Shown one piece after another: positions 34,630 through 42,592 of a stretch of DNA of 64,000 nt. The DNA comes from Uliginosibacterium gangwonense DSM 18521 (lineage in GTDB: Bacteria > Pseudomonadota > Gammaproteobacteria > Burkholderiales > Rhodocyclaceae), in contig NZ_KB892866.1 of the NCBI RefSeq assembly GCF_000373965.1, positions 194,345-258,344 on the forward strand. The letters run 5' to 3'. Below the pieces are notes generated by a model. The model was not told the origin of the DNA, did not search any database, and worked only from the letters and a program-made list of their open reading frames with translations. How positions within the stretch are numbered: the stretch's first letter is position 1; each line of letters starts with the position of its first letter. Both the position numbers and the translations under genes were made by a program.

Positions 34630-36126
34630 TCAGGCCGCCTGTGAAGCGGGGCTGCGCGTCCAGTAATCGCAGGCCCGCTCCCGATCCCCCCGGGCCAGAT
34701 AGAATTCCGCCGCCTGATTGGCCGCTTCTTTGATGACATTGGCGTCTTTGCTCATCGCCAATTCCAGGTAATGGATGGTGGCCTCGTCGCCCAGCTCGTG
34801 CAGGATTCTGGCGGTGGCCATTGCCGCTTGAGCGCTGCCCTGTGGGTGATCTGCCGCCTGTTGCAGCACGGGTAGCGCTTCGCGGGGCCGGTCCAGCTCA
34901 AGCAGCGCCAAACCATAGTGACATTGGTCCTGAACATGCAGATCGCTCAGTTTGCGTTGCCCGAATTGGGCGACCATCTCATGGGCCTTCATCAGACTCC
35001 GGCGGCGCGATTGCCAGGTTTGCACGTTCTCCTGCAGCCAGCGCTCGTCAAATTCCTTGCACAAACGCGGCAGGCTTTCGCTCATGAGCGTCTGCGCTGC
35101 ACTGTGGGTGGCGCGTGGAGGCAATTCGGGGCGCTGGTCCAGGGCCAGGAGGCGGTCACTCAGGCAGGGCGTGGTGCTGTTGAAATCTGATGGCATTCTG
35201 AGCGTCATGGTCAGCCATGCGCTGTTGCCTGCTTCCGTGCAACCTGCCGATTGCGCGGTGCGCATCAGTGTATGCGGTGCGAATGTCGGATGGTCGGAGT
35301 AGGCCGCCTGGGCCCACAAATTCGGCCAGAACTGTTCATCCAGAAAGCGCCTGCCCAGTTCCTGCGAAATCAGCGCGTCCGCCATCAGGCGCTTGCCCAC
35401 CACGGCCCCGCCCAATCGGTCTGCCTGCAATTCGCTGCGCCGTGCCATGACAAAAGAGAAGGCTTCGAAATAGGGGATGAATGCCCGCAGTGGTGCCCAC
35501 GCGATCCGGTGCAGAAGATGGCCCGGCGGCAGGTGGTGCAGGAGTTCGCTCCAGTTGTTGCGCAGGCGGTAGATCCAGGCACTGAGGCCGTCCTGATGTC
35601 CGCTGATGTGCTCAAACTCGTGGGCGAGCAAGGCTGCGAATTCTTTGCGTGAGAGCAACTGCAACAAGGGGAGGCCGACCTGCAGCACATTGCGTTGCCC
35701 ACCCAGGATGCCCCGGCGTGGTATTTGCCGGATGCATAGGGAGAAATCATCAGTCAGATAGACGGCTGAGATTTTCGGCCCTTTGATTTTTTTGCGGATT
35801 TTTTCGATCAGGGCATACAGCTTGGGAACCTCCCGGCCAGAGAGGCGACGGCACTCCTGTGGGAATTCCGGGCTCTTTGCAAGCTGGGACAGCAGGCCTG
35901 CGCTGACCAGGGCGACGAACAGGCCCGAGACGACCAAGGCGGGAGCAGCTTCCAGCAGCCCGAACAGTGAAACAACCACCCCGGCCAGCAGGCTGGCGAC
36001 CAAGCCTAGTGGATACGCCGATGCGATCAGTGCAAGCACAATGGTCTTGAACCGATAGCGTTCGGGTGCCACAGTATGCTCGCGTTCCAAGCGGGCAATC
36101 AGGGGCTTGTAATCCTTCCAGGTCAT
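34630..36126 (-). CDS. M48-family membrane metalloprotease with C-terminal helical repeats
   Basis: A 498-residue zinc protease. Two hydrophobic segments (about 28-52 and 60-82) precede the protease domain: HEFEH (His169, Glu170, His173) and the third ligand in RRSELQADRLGG. This is the M48 arrangement seen in HtpX-like enzymes. The last 130 residues (from about 365) form TPR-like helices ('HYGLALLELDRPREALPVLQ', 'GSAQAAMATARILHELGDEA'), an addition compared with HtpX. A role in membrane-protein quality control is a family-based guess. It is a lone gene. Confidence 0.9.
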   Translation of the reverse strand: MTWKDYKPLIARLEREHTVAPERYRFKTIVLALIASAYPLGLVASLLAGVVVSLFGLLEAAPALVVSGLFVALVSAGLLSQLAKSPEFPQECRRLSGREVPKLYALIEKIRKKIKGPKISAVYLTDDFSLCIRQIPRRGILGGQRNVLQVGLPLLQLLSRKEFAALLAHEFEHISGHQDGLSAWIYRLRNNWSELLHHLPPGHLLHRIAWAPLRAFIPYFEAFSFVMARRSELQADRLGGAVVGKRLMADALISQELGRRFLDEQFWPNLWAQAAYSDHPTFAPHTLMRTAQSAGCTEAGNSAWLTMTLRMPSDFNSTTPCLSDRLLALDQRPELPPRATHSAAQTLMSESLPRLCKEFDERWLQENVQTWQSRRRSLMKAHEMVAQFGQRKLSDLHVQDQCHYGLALLELDRPREALPVLQQAADHPQGSAQAAMATARILHELGDEATIHYLELAMSKDANVIKEAANQAAEFYLARGDRERACDYWTRSPASQAA

Positions 36127-36431
36127 CTATGCAAAGGGCGCAGCGGGTGGTGGGTGCAAAGAAGTAGCAAACCCTATGCCTGTAATTTTTGACTAATCGA
36201 TATACGGAAAATCATGGCGGATAAACGGCTTTGGCGCGGATCATGTGACGAAAACGGGCGCTTTCGGCCAGCTGGACTGCCGAAAAATGTCGCATTTGAT
36301 AAAATCGCCAGAATTGAATGTGACCTGCCTGCGTTGGCTCCGTGCGTGTCACGCAATTGCAAAACAGATTTTAAGCCGCCTGCCTGTATGATGCTGCCTG
36401 GGCAATAACCAAGCATATAGGCATCAGGACA

Positions 36432-37103
36432 ATGGGCGAGGGCAGAGCAATTGAGGCAGGGCCATGGTATCGGCAGTTCTGGCTGCGCGTCAAACCCCAT
36501 CTTTTCCTCAAAGTGTTTGGAACAGCGGTGTTTACAACGCTGTTTTTTACCGCTTATATCAATCTGCTGAAAAATCCGCTGTTTCCGGTTTTCCAGATGC
36601 CGCTCACTGTACTTGACCGGATGATCGGCGTTTTCCCGCCCGCTCTGCTCTTCTATCTCTCCTTGTGGATCTACGTATCGATCCCTCCGCTCCTGTTTGC
36701 CAGCAGGCGCCACCTTGTTGCTTATGGATGGGATATTGGGGCAGTCTGCCTGTTCGGCCTACTGTGTTTCTTGCTGGTGCCCACGGCTGTGCCGCCTGCC
36801 AATATTGATTGGGCCCTGTATCCGGGGATGGCATTCCTCAAAGGGGTGGATGCCGCTGGCAATGCCTGCCCCTCGCTGCACGTGGCTACAGCGGTATTTT
36901 CCGCGATCTGGATGCATGTGCACCTGCGCGATATGCGCTGGCATGGCAGTCTGCACTGGGCCAACTGGCTGTGGTGCATCGGGATCGTCTATTCCACCAT
37001 GGCGACCAAGCAACATGTGGCACTGGATGTGCTGGCGGGGTGCTTGCTGGGCGGTCTTGGCGCGTGGTTTTCCATGCGCCGCAAGGTCTATCAGGCGGCC
37101 TGA
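36432..37103 (+). CDS. PAP2-superfamily membrane phosphatase-like protein
   Basis: A 223-residue integral membrane protein with about five to six hydrophobic helices. PAP2 motif 2 is ACPSLHVATAVF and motif 3 is TKQHVALDVLAG, both holding the catalytic His residues. The usual first motif (KxxxxxxRP) is not obvious, as in the Aur1/inositolphosphotransferase-like PAP2_3 branch. Substrate is probably a lipid phosphate or phospholipid headgroup. The genes on both sides are unrelated. Confidence 0.87.
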   Translation: MGEGRAIEAGPWYRQFWLRVKPHLFLKVFGTAVFTTLFFTAYINLLKNPLFPVFQMPLTVLDRMIGVFPPALLFYLSLWIYVSIPPLLFASRRHLVAYGWDIGAVCLFGLLCFLLVPTAVPPANIDWALYPGMAFLKGVDAAGNACPSLHVATAVFSAIWMHVHLRDMRWHGSLHWANWLWCIGIVYSTMATKQHVALDVLAGCLLGGLGAWFSMRRKVYQAA

Positions 37104-37110
37104 TAGGAGA

Positions 37111-37488
37111 TCAGGCGTCCAGTGGAGGCTGAAAATCTTTCCACAGTGGCAGCTTGTGTTTGGCACGCGCCAACGCGTAGTAGCTGGCCATACCCAGGCC
37201 AAATGCCACGCCCAGCCCTGCAGAGATTGCCAGCCACAATTCCCCGCGCAAAGCGCTGGCGTGGGTGTGCGCAAAAGCCCAGATGCCCAATGCGATAGCG
37301 AGGCCAAAACTGCCGCCCATGGCAGTCGCCACGCTCCCGAATCTGGCCATGTGCGGTGGCGGGCAATCAATGCCTACACGCCATAACAAGATGACTGCCA
37401 GGGGCGCATAGCTATTGGGCGCAATGCCGGTTTTCTGGAGCAAAGCCAGTGCAGCTCTGCGCTTGGGCGTCAAATCGATCTGGATCAT
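37111..37488 (-). CDS. DUF6404-like small membrane protein
   Basis: A 125-residue protein. An N-terminal helical segment 'KRRAALALLQKTGIAPNSYAPL' and 'LLWRVGIDCPPPHMARF' is followed by two hydrophobic helices (about 58-75 and 83-103) and the charged end 'ALARAKHKLPLWKDF'. This pattern fits the DUF6404 family of uncharacterised proteins, recalled from memory. It is convergent with the PAP2-like gene, 7 bp apart. Confidence 0.75.
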   Translation of the reverse strand: MIQIDLTPKRRAALALLQKTGIAPNSYAPLAVILLWRVGIDCPPPHMARFGSVATAMGGSFGLAIALGIWAFAHTHASALRGELWLAISAGLGVAFGLGMASYYALARAKHKLPLWKDFQPPLDA

Positions 37489-37587
37489 GCTTGCAAAGGG
37501 GAAAAGGTTTAGCGCCCAATCCTACACCGGCATGTGGGAATGCCGAAGCAAACTTTGTTACGACAGGGCCGGAGCCCTGTCCAGTGA

Positions 37588-38754
37588 CTACTTGTGACCG
37601 GCTTGCCAGCGCAGTCCCCAGCTGTAGCGGCGATCCAGATCCTCATGCCCCGAGAAATACTCTGCCAACTTGGTGACTTTCAAGCTGCCACCATCGTTTT
37701 CCAGCATTGCAACGGCACACATGCCCTTGTTCTTGTCATGCTGATCCAGGCGAACCTCTACAGGCGGGTGCCCCGGCACGGTGATGGTCACCACCCCATT
37801 GGCTTGCGCCCAGTTCGCCACCCCCTCATAGATGAAGGCGTACACGCAGATTCGGCGCAGCTCCTGCAGATGATCGCCATTGATGAAGAGGAATTCCCCT
37901 TCCTTCACGTCCCCGGTGCGGTCATCGCCAGCCATATGGATGTAGGGCTCCACCTCATAGGCACCAAAAGTATTGCCCAAGGCTTGTACGCAGGACTTGC
38001 GCCCATCCATCATCTCAAACAGACAGCCCAGGTCCAGATCAATGCCTTTCGATTGACTGCCGAAGAAGCCCGTTTTCTGCGGTGTGCGGCTCCAGTTCAG
38101 ATTGCACACAATGCGCCCGTGGCCCGCAGCACCCCGCTTTTCCAGGGAAATCTTGTCACCGCGTTTTTCCAGGGTGATCTTGGAGAGTGACACCTTCGGC
38201 GCTTCAGGCGCCGGGGCTGGCGCGACTTGCGGGGCAGGGGCTGCCGCCACCGCACCGCCAAAGTGCTGTACCAGCGCATCCAGGCCACCATTGAAACCTT
38301 GCCCCACCGCACAGAGTCGCCATGCCCCATCCTTGCGATAGAGTTCCAGCAACATCACCGCACGCTCTGCTGCAAAATGGCTGCCATCAAACGCATAGCG
38401 CGCAGCTTCCGTACCGTTGGCGATCAGGTTTGCCACGCAAGCGCCCAGCTGATTCATCTGCCCGGCGCCATCAATCGCCAAGGTGATCGTCAGCGAATCG
38501 ATGCTCGCAGGCAGGCGCGCCAGATCAAATTCAAATTGCCCACTCCCCGCCAGCTTCACCGCCCCGCAGGGGCTGGCAGGCTGGTTGAAGAAGGTCATGT
38601 AGCGTTCATCAGAAAGCTTCTTGCTGGCATCCAAGCCGAAACAGGCCACGTCGACCGTCATTCCGCCGGTATTCAAGGCCAACTGAATTGAAAAGGCTTT
38701 GTCTGCCAAGCCCAGATCGGCAAGTTTGACCCGCTGCCCACGCGCAATCTGCAT
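37588..38754 (-). CDS. TerA-like tellurium-resistance/TerD-superfamily protein, two domains
   Basis: A 388-residue cytoplasmic protein. An N-terminal TerD-type domain (about 1-165: 'FSIQLALNTGGMTVDVACFGLDA', 'YMTFFNQPASPCGAV') is joined through an Ala/Pro linker (about 167-185) to a TerA-type domain ('KGIDLDLGCLFEMMDGRKS', 'VQALGNTFG', 'GDDRTGDVKEGEFLFINGDH', 'VTITVPGHPPVEVRLDQHD'). At the junction the unit (K)I-(T/S)-LEKRGD is repeated. TerD-type folds bind calcium and take part in stress or phage-related responses; no terB, terC, terD or terZ gene is present, so its role is open. Confidence 0.88.
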   Translation of the reverse strand: MQIARGQRVKLADLGLADKAFSIQLALNTGGMTVDVACFGLDASKKLSDERYMTFFNQPASPCGAVKLAGSGQFEFDLARLPASIDSLTITLAIDGAGQMNQLGACVANLIANGTEAARYAFDGSHFAAERAVMLLELYRKDGAWRLCAVGQGFNGGLDALVQHFGGAVAAAPAPQVAPAPAPEAPKVSLSKITLEKRGDKISLEKRGAAGHGRIVCNLNWSRTPQKTGFFGSQSKGIDLDLGCLFEMMDGRKSCVQALGNTFGAYEVEPYIHMAGDDRTGDVKEGEFLFINGDHLQELRRICVYAFIYEGVANWAQANGVVTITVPGHPPVEVRLDQHDKNKGMCAVAMLENDGGSLKVTKLAEYFSGHEDLDRRYSWGLRWQAGHK

Positions 38755-39166
38755 CTTGAATCCCCTTGGTGTTTTGTAAGTGTATGAATATATCCTGAAA
38801 CTAGCTTGGCTAGTTATGGCTTTTTAGGGTGAGAGACTTGCTGGCGTAGGGACTGCAACAGGCATGTTGCTTTGAAAAAGTAGATCAGGCAGCCAATGTG
38901 CCTGGCTCCAAAACTGCGGAGATTTGTGCGTGCAGCCCTGGAATTTGGGCTGATTACATATTGCATAGGTGGGTCACACGTAGTCGTTGGAATAAGGTTT
39001 GATCAGGAGGGGCGTTGGGAAGACATATTGCATCTGAAGCGATTGAAGCAACTTGGCTGCGTACTGTAAGCAATGGTAGGGGCACGTACCTGTTATGCCT
39101 GATTTCTGAATGAAATACGTTGTTTGATGTAAAATTGCGGCAATTTTTCATAAGACAGGTAACGTC
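38755..39166 (+). promoter_or_regulatory. Gene-free region with palindrome before the acyltransferase
   Basis: No gene is seen in this 412-bp stretch. AAAATTGC-G-GCAATTTT (39131-39147) is a perfect 8-bp dyad 20 bp before the acyltransferase ATG, so it could be an operator or a structure affecting initiation. The rest is unremarkable. Confidence 0.5.
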
Positions 39167-41209
39167 ATGTTGGTTTCCCATGCTTCAGACACGGCCAGCG
39201 GGGGGCTGGCGAACACTGGAGCGCTACGTAGTGAGTTGTCTCCGTCAGCGCACGCGGGAACGGATTCTACGTACCGCCCCGACATTGATGGCTTGCGTGC
39301 GGTAGCAATTTTATCCGTCATTCTCTTCCATGCGTTTCCACGAACGATTGGCGGCGGTTTCGTCGGGGTCGATGTGTTTTTTGTGATCTCTGGCTACCTG
39401 ATTTCCAAAATTATTTTTTCCAATCTGGCAGATGGCAGCTTTAGTTTTCTAGATTTTTATTTTCGCCGGATCAAAAGAATATTTCCCGCTCTTCTTGTTG
39501 TCATTATCACTTCGCTTGTCGTCGGGTGGTTTTTTCTGGTACCAAATGAATTGAAGCTGCTGGGCAAGCATGCGGCGGCAGGGTCTGGATTTGTTCAGAA
39601 TTTTGCTTTGTGGGGCGAGGCCGGATATTTTGACTCTGCGTCTGAACAAAAGCCGCTCATGCATCTGTGGTCACTGGCGGTAGAGGAACAGTTCTATGTG
39701 CTGTATCCATTATTGATGTGGTGCGCATGGCGATTCAAGCACAATATTCTCTTGGCTATTTCCACACTTGCGCTGCTGTCGTTTGGCGCCAACGTATATC
39801 TGATCAGGTACGACGTCTCTGCCGCATTCTTTTTACCACAAGCACGTTTCTGGGAGCTGATGATTGGTGGATGGCTGGCTTATGTTCATGTTTTTAGGCG
39901 TGATTTTGTAACGATGTTTCTGGGGCGTCTGTCGGGCCGCCAACACATCATCCAAGGCAGTTTTGCCGCACTTGGTTTGGTGATGATCATCGCATCTGTG
40001 GTCTTGTTCAGAAAGCGGATGTATTTCCCAGGTTGGCTTGCTTTGTTCCCGACCATTGGCGCTTTTTTGATTATTTGCGCGGGGCCCCAGGCATGGGTTA
40101 ACAGAGTGATATTGTCGAGCCGGATAATGTGCTTTTTTGGCAAAATTAGCTATCCGCTCTACATGTGGCACTGGCCTGTGCTGTCGTTCCTCTTGATCGT
40201 CAGAACCAAGAGCCTTCCCCCTGCTGGGGCGATTGTCGTGTTGGCAATATGCGTTCTCTTGGCGTGGCTGACCTATCGCTTTGTCGAATACCCCATTCGA
40301 TTTGGAACTCCGGCCAAAGGCAAGGGGATTGCTTTGGGTGCTCTGCTTGCCATGGCGTGTGTGGTCGGATGCACAACGTTCAACCTCAATGGATTTCCTT
40401 ATAGAATTCATGATGAGCAGACAAGAAGTTTGGCGGAGGTTACAGATGTATATTCGTATTTTGAATACAATAAAACCTTACGAGCATACGTTTGTCACTC
40501 AGTAACGGTGGCCGAGGCGTATGCGAATAAGTGCATTGTAGATAGCCCGAACTCCGTATTTATATGGGGGGACTCTTATGCTGCGGCGCTGTTTTCTGGC
40601 TTGAATTATGTCAGGAAGAGCGGAATGCTTGAGCTTAGTCAGCTCACTGATGGCAACGGCCCGCCGTTTTTTCGTGAAGATGTAAGCGCCGAGAATGGCG
40701 CTACGCTGTATGCGCTGAACAGCGCCAAACTTGAGCTTGTGAAGAAAATCCAACCGCGAGTCATCTTGATCTCATGGATGGTTGATGGCGCAAATGGTGT
40801 GTTGCCAAAAGAGCAGGCCGTGAAGGATTTTTCCCAGACCATCCAAAAAATCAAGAACGCCTGCCCACATTCCAAAATCGTAGTGGTTGGCCCCGTGCCC
40901 AAATGGAGAATTTCCTTAACGCACCAATTGGTTGGGTACTACTTTGAGACTGGGAAAACGGCACCCAACTACATGCAATATGGCTTGGAAAATGAACCTC
41001 CAATGTGGGATGCCTACTTTAAAAAGGAAATTCCTAGGCTGGGTGTTACATACATTTCGGTCTTGGATTTGATGTGCACTGCGGATGGGTGCCTCACAAA
41101 AACAAGCCGTGATCCAAAAAGTGTCACTGCGATTGATTCGGGGCATTTGACCAGGGAAGGGTCTATATTCCTTGCGGAACGCATCAAGGAACAGATATTT
41201 AATCCCTGA
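39167..41209 (+). CDS. OafA-like acyltransferase 3 with C-terminal SGNH domain
   Basis: A 680-residue inner-membrane O-acyltransferase that would acetylate a surface glycan (LPS O-antigen, exopolysaccharide or peptidoglycan-type). The N-terminal domain (about 40-400) has ten or so hydrophobic helices, with the entry 'YRPDIDGLRAVAILSVILFH' and the motif 'DVFFVISGYLIS'. The periplasmic C-terminal part (about 430-680) is an SGNH hydrolase-like domain: nucleophile in 'FIWGDSYAAALF' (GDS) and the Asp/His block in 'IDSGHLTREGS'. ACAGGTAA lies upstream of the ATG. It is a lone gene, with no polysaccharide cluster in view. Its base composition appears more A+T-rich than the flanks. Confidence 0.93.
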   Translation: MLVSHASDTASGGLANTGALRSELSPSAHAGTDSTYRPDIDGLRAVAILSVILFHAFPRTIGGGFVGVDVFFVISGYLISKIIFSNLADGSFSFLDFYFRRIKRIFPALLVVIITSLVVGWFFLVPNELKLLGKHAAAGSGFVQNFALWGEAGYFDSASEQKPLMHLWSLAVEEQFYVLYPLLMWCAWRFKHNILLAISTLALLSFGANVYLIRYDVSAAFFLPQARFWELMIGGWLAYVHVFRRDFVTMFLGRLSGRQHIIQGSFAALGLVMIIASVVLFRKRMYFPGWLALFPTIGAFLIICAGPQAWVNRVILSSRIMCFFGKISYPLYMWHWPVLSFLLIVRTKSLPPAGAIVVLAICVLLAWLTYRFVEYPIRFGTPAKGKGIALGALLAMACVVGCTTFNLNGFPYRIHDEQTRSLAEVTDVYSYFEYNKTLRAYVCHSVTVAEAYANKCIVDSPNSVFIWGDSYAAALFSGLNYVRKSGMLELSQLTDGNGPPFFREDVSAENGATLYALNSAKLELVKKIQPRVILISWMVDGANGVLPKEQAVKDFSQTIQKIKNACPHSKIVVVGPVPKWRISLTHQLVGYYFETGKTAPNYMQYGLENEPPMWDAYFKKEIPRLGVTYISVLDLMCTADGCLTKTSRDPKSVTAIDSGHLTREGSIFLAERIKEQIFNP

Positions 41210-41317
41210 TTTCTTCTGTGAAAATCACACTGAGCCAATTGATCTCAGATTACGGCAAGCGCGCATGAGCCTGGTGCCAAGCGGCCAGCCAGAGTGAGCT
41301 ACAAATACGCTTATGTG

Positions 41318-42328
41318 CTATTGCTGAGCGCTCGGCGGCGCCCGGCGGGCTTGGCTGGATTCGCGCACGATCAGCTCGCCGCGTAACATAATGCGGCGCA
41401 CGACCTGCTCGGGTTGGGCAATGCGGGCGAGCAGGAGTTCGATAGCAGAGCGGCCCATTTCATAGGTGGGCTGGGCGATGACGGTGATGGCAGGGGTGAG
41501 CAGCCGCGTCCAGGGCATGTCGTCGAACCCCGCCAGTGCGATGTCATCAGGATATTTCAGGCCTGTGTCGCGTAGCGCCTCGACGAGCCCGAGCAGGATC
41601 AGCCCGCTGCTGGCAACGATGACATCGGGAAGTGGGCGCTGGCGTTCCAGAAAATTACGTGCGGCAATGCGTGCTTCTTCCACGGTGGGTTTGAGGGCTT
41701 GGGCGATGGGGCTAAGACCGGCGCCTGCCAGTGCGGATAAGTATCCGTCATAACGCTGCTGCCCGGTGGCGCTGCTTGCACCATAGAAGAAGGCAATCTT
41801 GCGATGGCCGTTGTCGACCAGATGACGGGTCAGGCGCAAGGATGCGTCCATATTGTCCAGCACCACGGCATCGGCTTCCACCATGCTGTTGCAACGGTCG
41901 ACGAGTACCACCGGGAAGGGGTATTCCGTTGGCCTGTAGTTGTTCAACCGCGCCAGGGTGGGGGAGAGAATGACGCCAGCAACGTTCTCGTCGCGCATCA
42001 TCTGTAGATAGAAGGATTCCTTTTCAGGGTCTTCGTCTGCGTTGCAGAGCATCACGCGCAGGCGGTTGGCGTATGCCATGTCTTCTACGGCGCGGCTGAC
42101 TTCCATGAAGAAGGGGTTGCGGATGTCGGAGACGATCAGCCCCAGCGTATCCGTGCGGCGCGAGCGTAAGCGCCGGGCGGCCAGATCCGGGCGGTAGCCC
42201 AGGGCTTCGACAGAGGCCATCACTCGTGCGCGGGTGGGTTCGCTGACGCCAGGCAGCCCTGCCAGTACGCGCGAAACCGATGCGACGGACACCCCCGCGT
42301 GTTTTGCTACGTCCTGGATTCTTGCCAT
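41318..42328 (-). CDS. fruR: LacI-family repressor of the fructose PTS operon (FruR/Cra-like)
   Basis: A 336-residue regulator. The helix-turn-helix 'RIQDVAKHAGVSVASVSRVL' is at residues 3-22, followed by the hinge and a periplasmic-binding-like effector domain ('RTDTLGLIVSDIRNPFFMEV', 'IALAGFDDMPWTRLLTPAIT'). AAGGAG is 8 nt before the ATG, with the palindrome GTAATCGATTAC just beyond it. It is divergent from the fructose PTS operon, whose promoter has the same palindrome. So it most likely represses both itself and fruBKA, with a fructose phosphate as inducer. The name is given by context. Confidence 0.88.
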   Translation of the reverse strand: MARIQDVAKHAGVSVASVSRVLAGLPGVSEPTRARVMASVEALGYRPDLAARRLRSRRTDTLGLIVSDIRNPFFMEVSRAVEDMAYANRLRVMLCNADEDPEKESFYLQMMRDENVAGVILSPTLARLNNYRPTEYPFPVVLVDRCNSMVEADAVVLDNMDASLRLTRHLVDNGHRKIAFFYGASSATGQQRYDGYLSALAGAGLSPIAQALKPTVEEARIAARNFLERQRPLPDVIVASSGLILLGLVEALRDTGLKYPDDIALAGFDDMPWTRLLTPAITVIAQPTYEMGRSAIELLLARIAQPEQVVRRIMLRGELIVRESSQARRAPPSAQQ

Positions 42329-42341
42329 CTGTGAACTCCTT

Positions 42342-42353
42342 GTAATCGATTAC
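42342..42353. promoter_or_regulatory. FruR operator O1, autoregulatory
   Basis: GTAATCGATTAC is a perfect 12-bp palindrome located 14 bp before the regulator's start codon, next to its Shine-Dalgarno sequence. It is identical to the operator in the divergent promoter. Confidence 0.8.
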
Positions 42354-42523
42354 CTTCTTGTTACATCAATTTTGCCTGAAAACCAAGGTAAATGGATGTT
42401 TTATATCAACAAGGCTTGAGGCTTTAAGGGGGTACCCTTCTAGGTGTGTTTGTTAAGTACATGAATATAAATGGTTGTTGTGCTTGTTTCTAAGCGGGGA
42501 GAGATCGATATTAAATTCTTTCA

Positions 42524-42552
42524 TTGACACATACAGAGTAATCGATTACAAA
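42524..42552 (+). promoter_or_regulatory. fruBKA promoter with FruR operator O2
   Basis: A perfect TTGACA (42524-42529) and TACAAA (42547-42552) with 17-bp spacing form a good promoter. The palindrome GTAATCGATTAC (42538-42549) overlaps the spacer and -10, the classic repressor position. The predicted start of transcription is near 42559, about 35 bp before the fruB ATG. Confidence 0.8.
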
Positions 42553-42592
42553 TACAACAAACCAAACTCACCCTATGTAGCGAGATTTGCTA

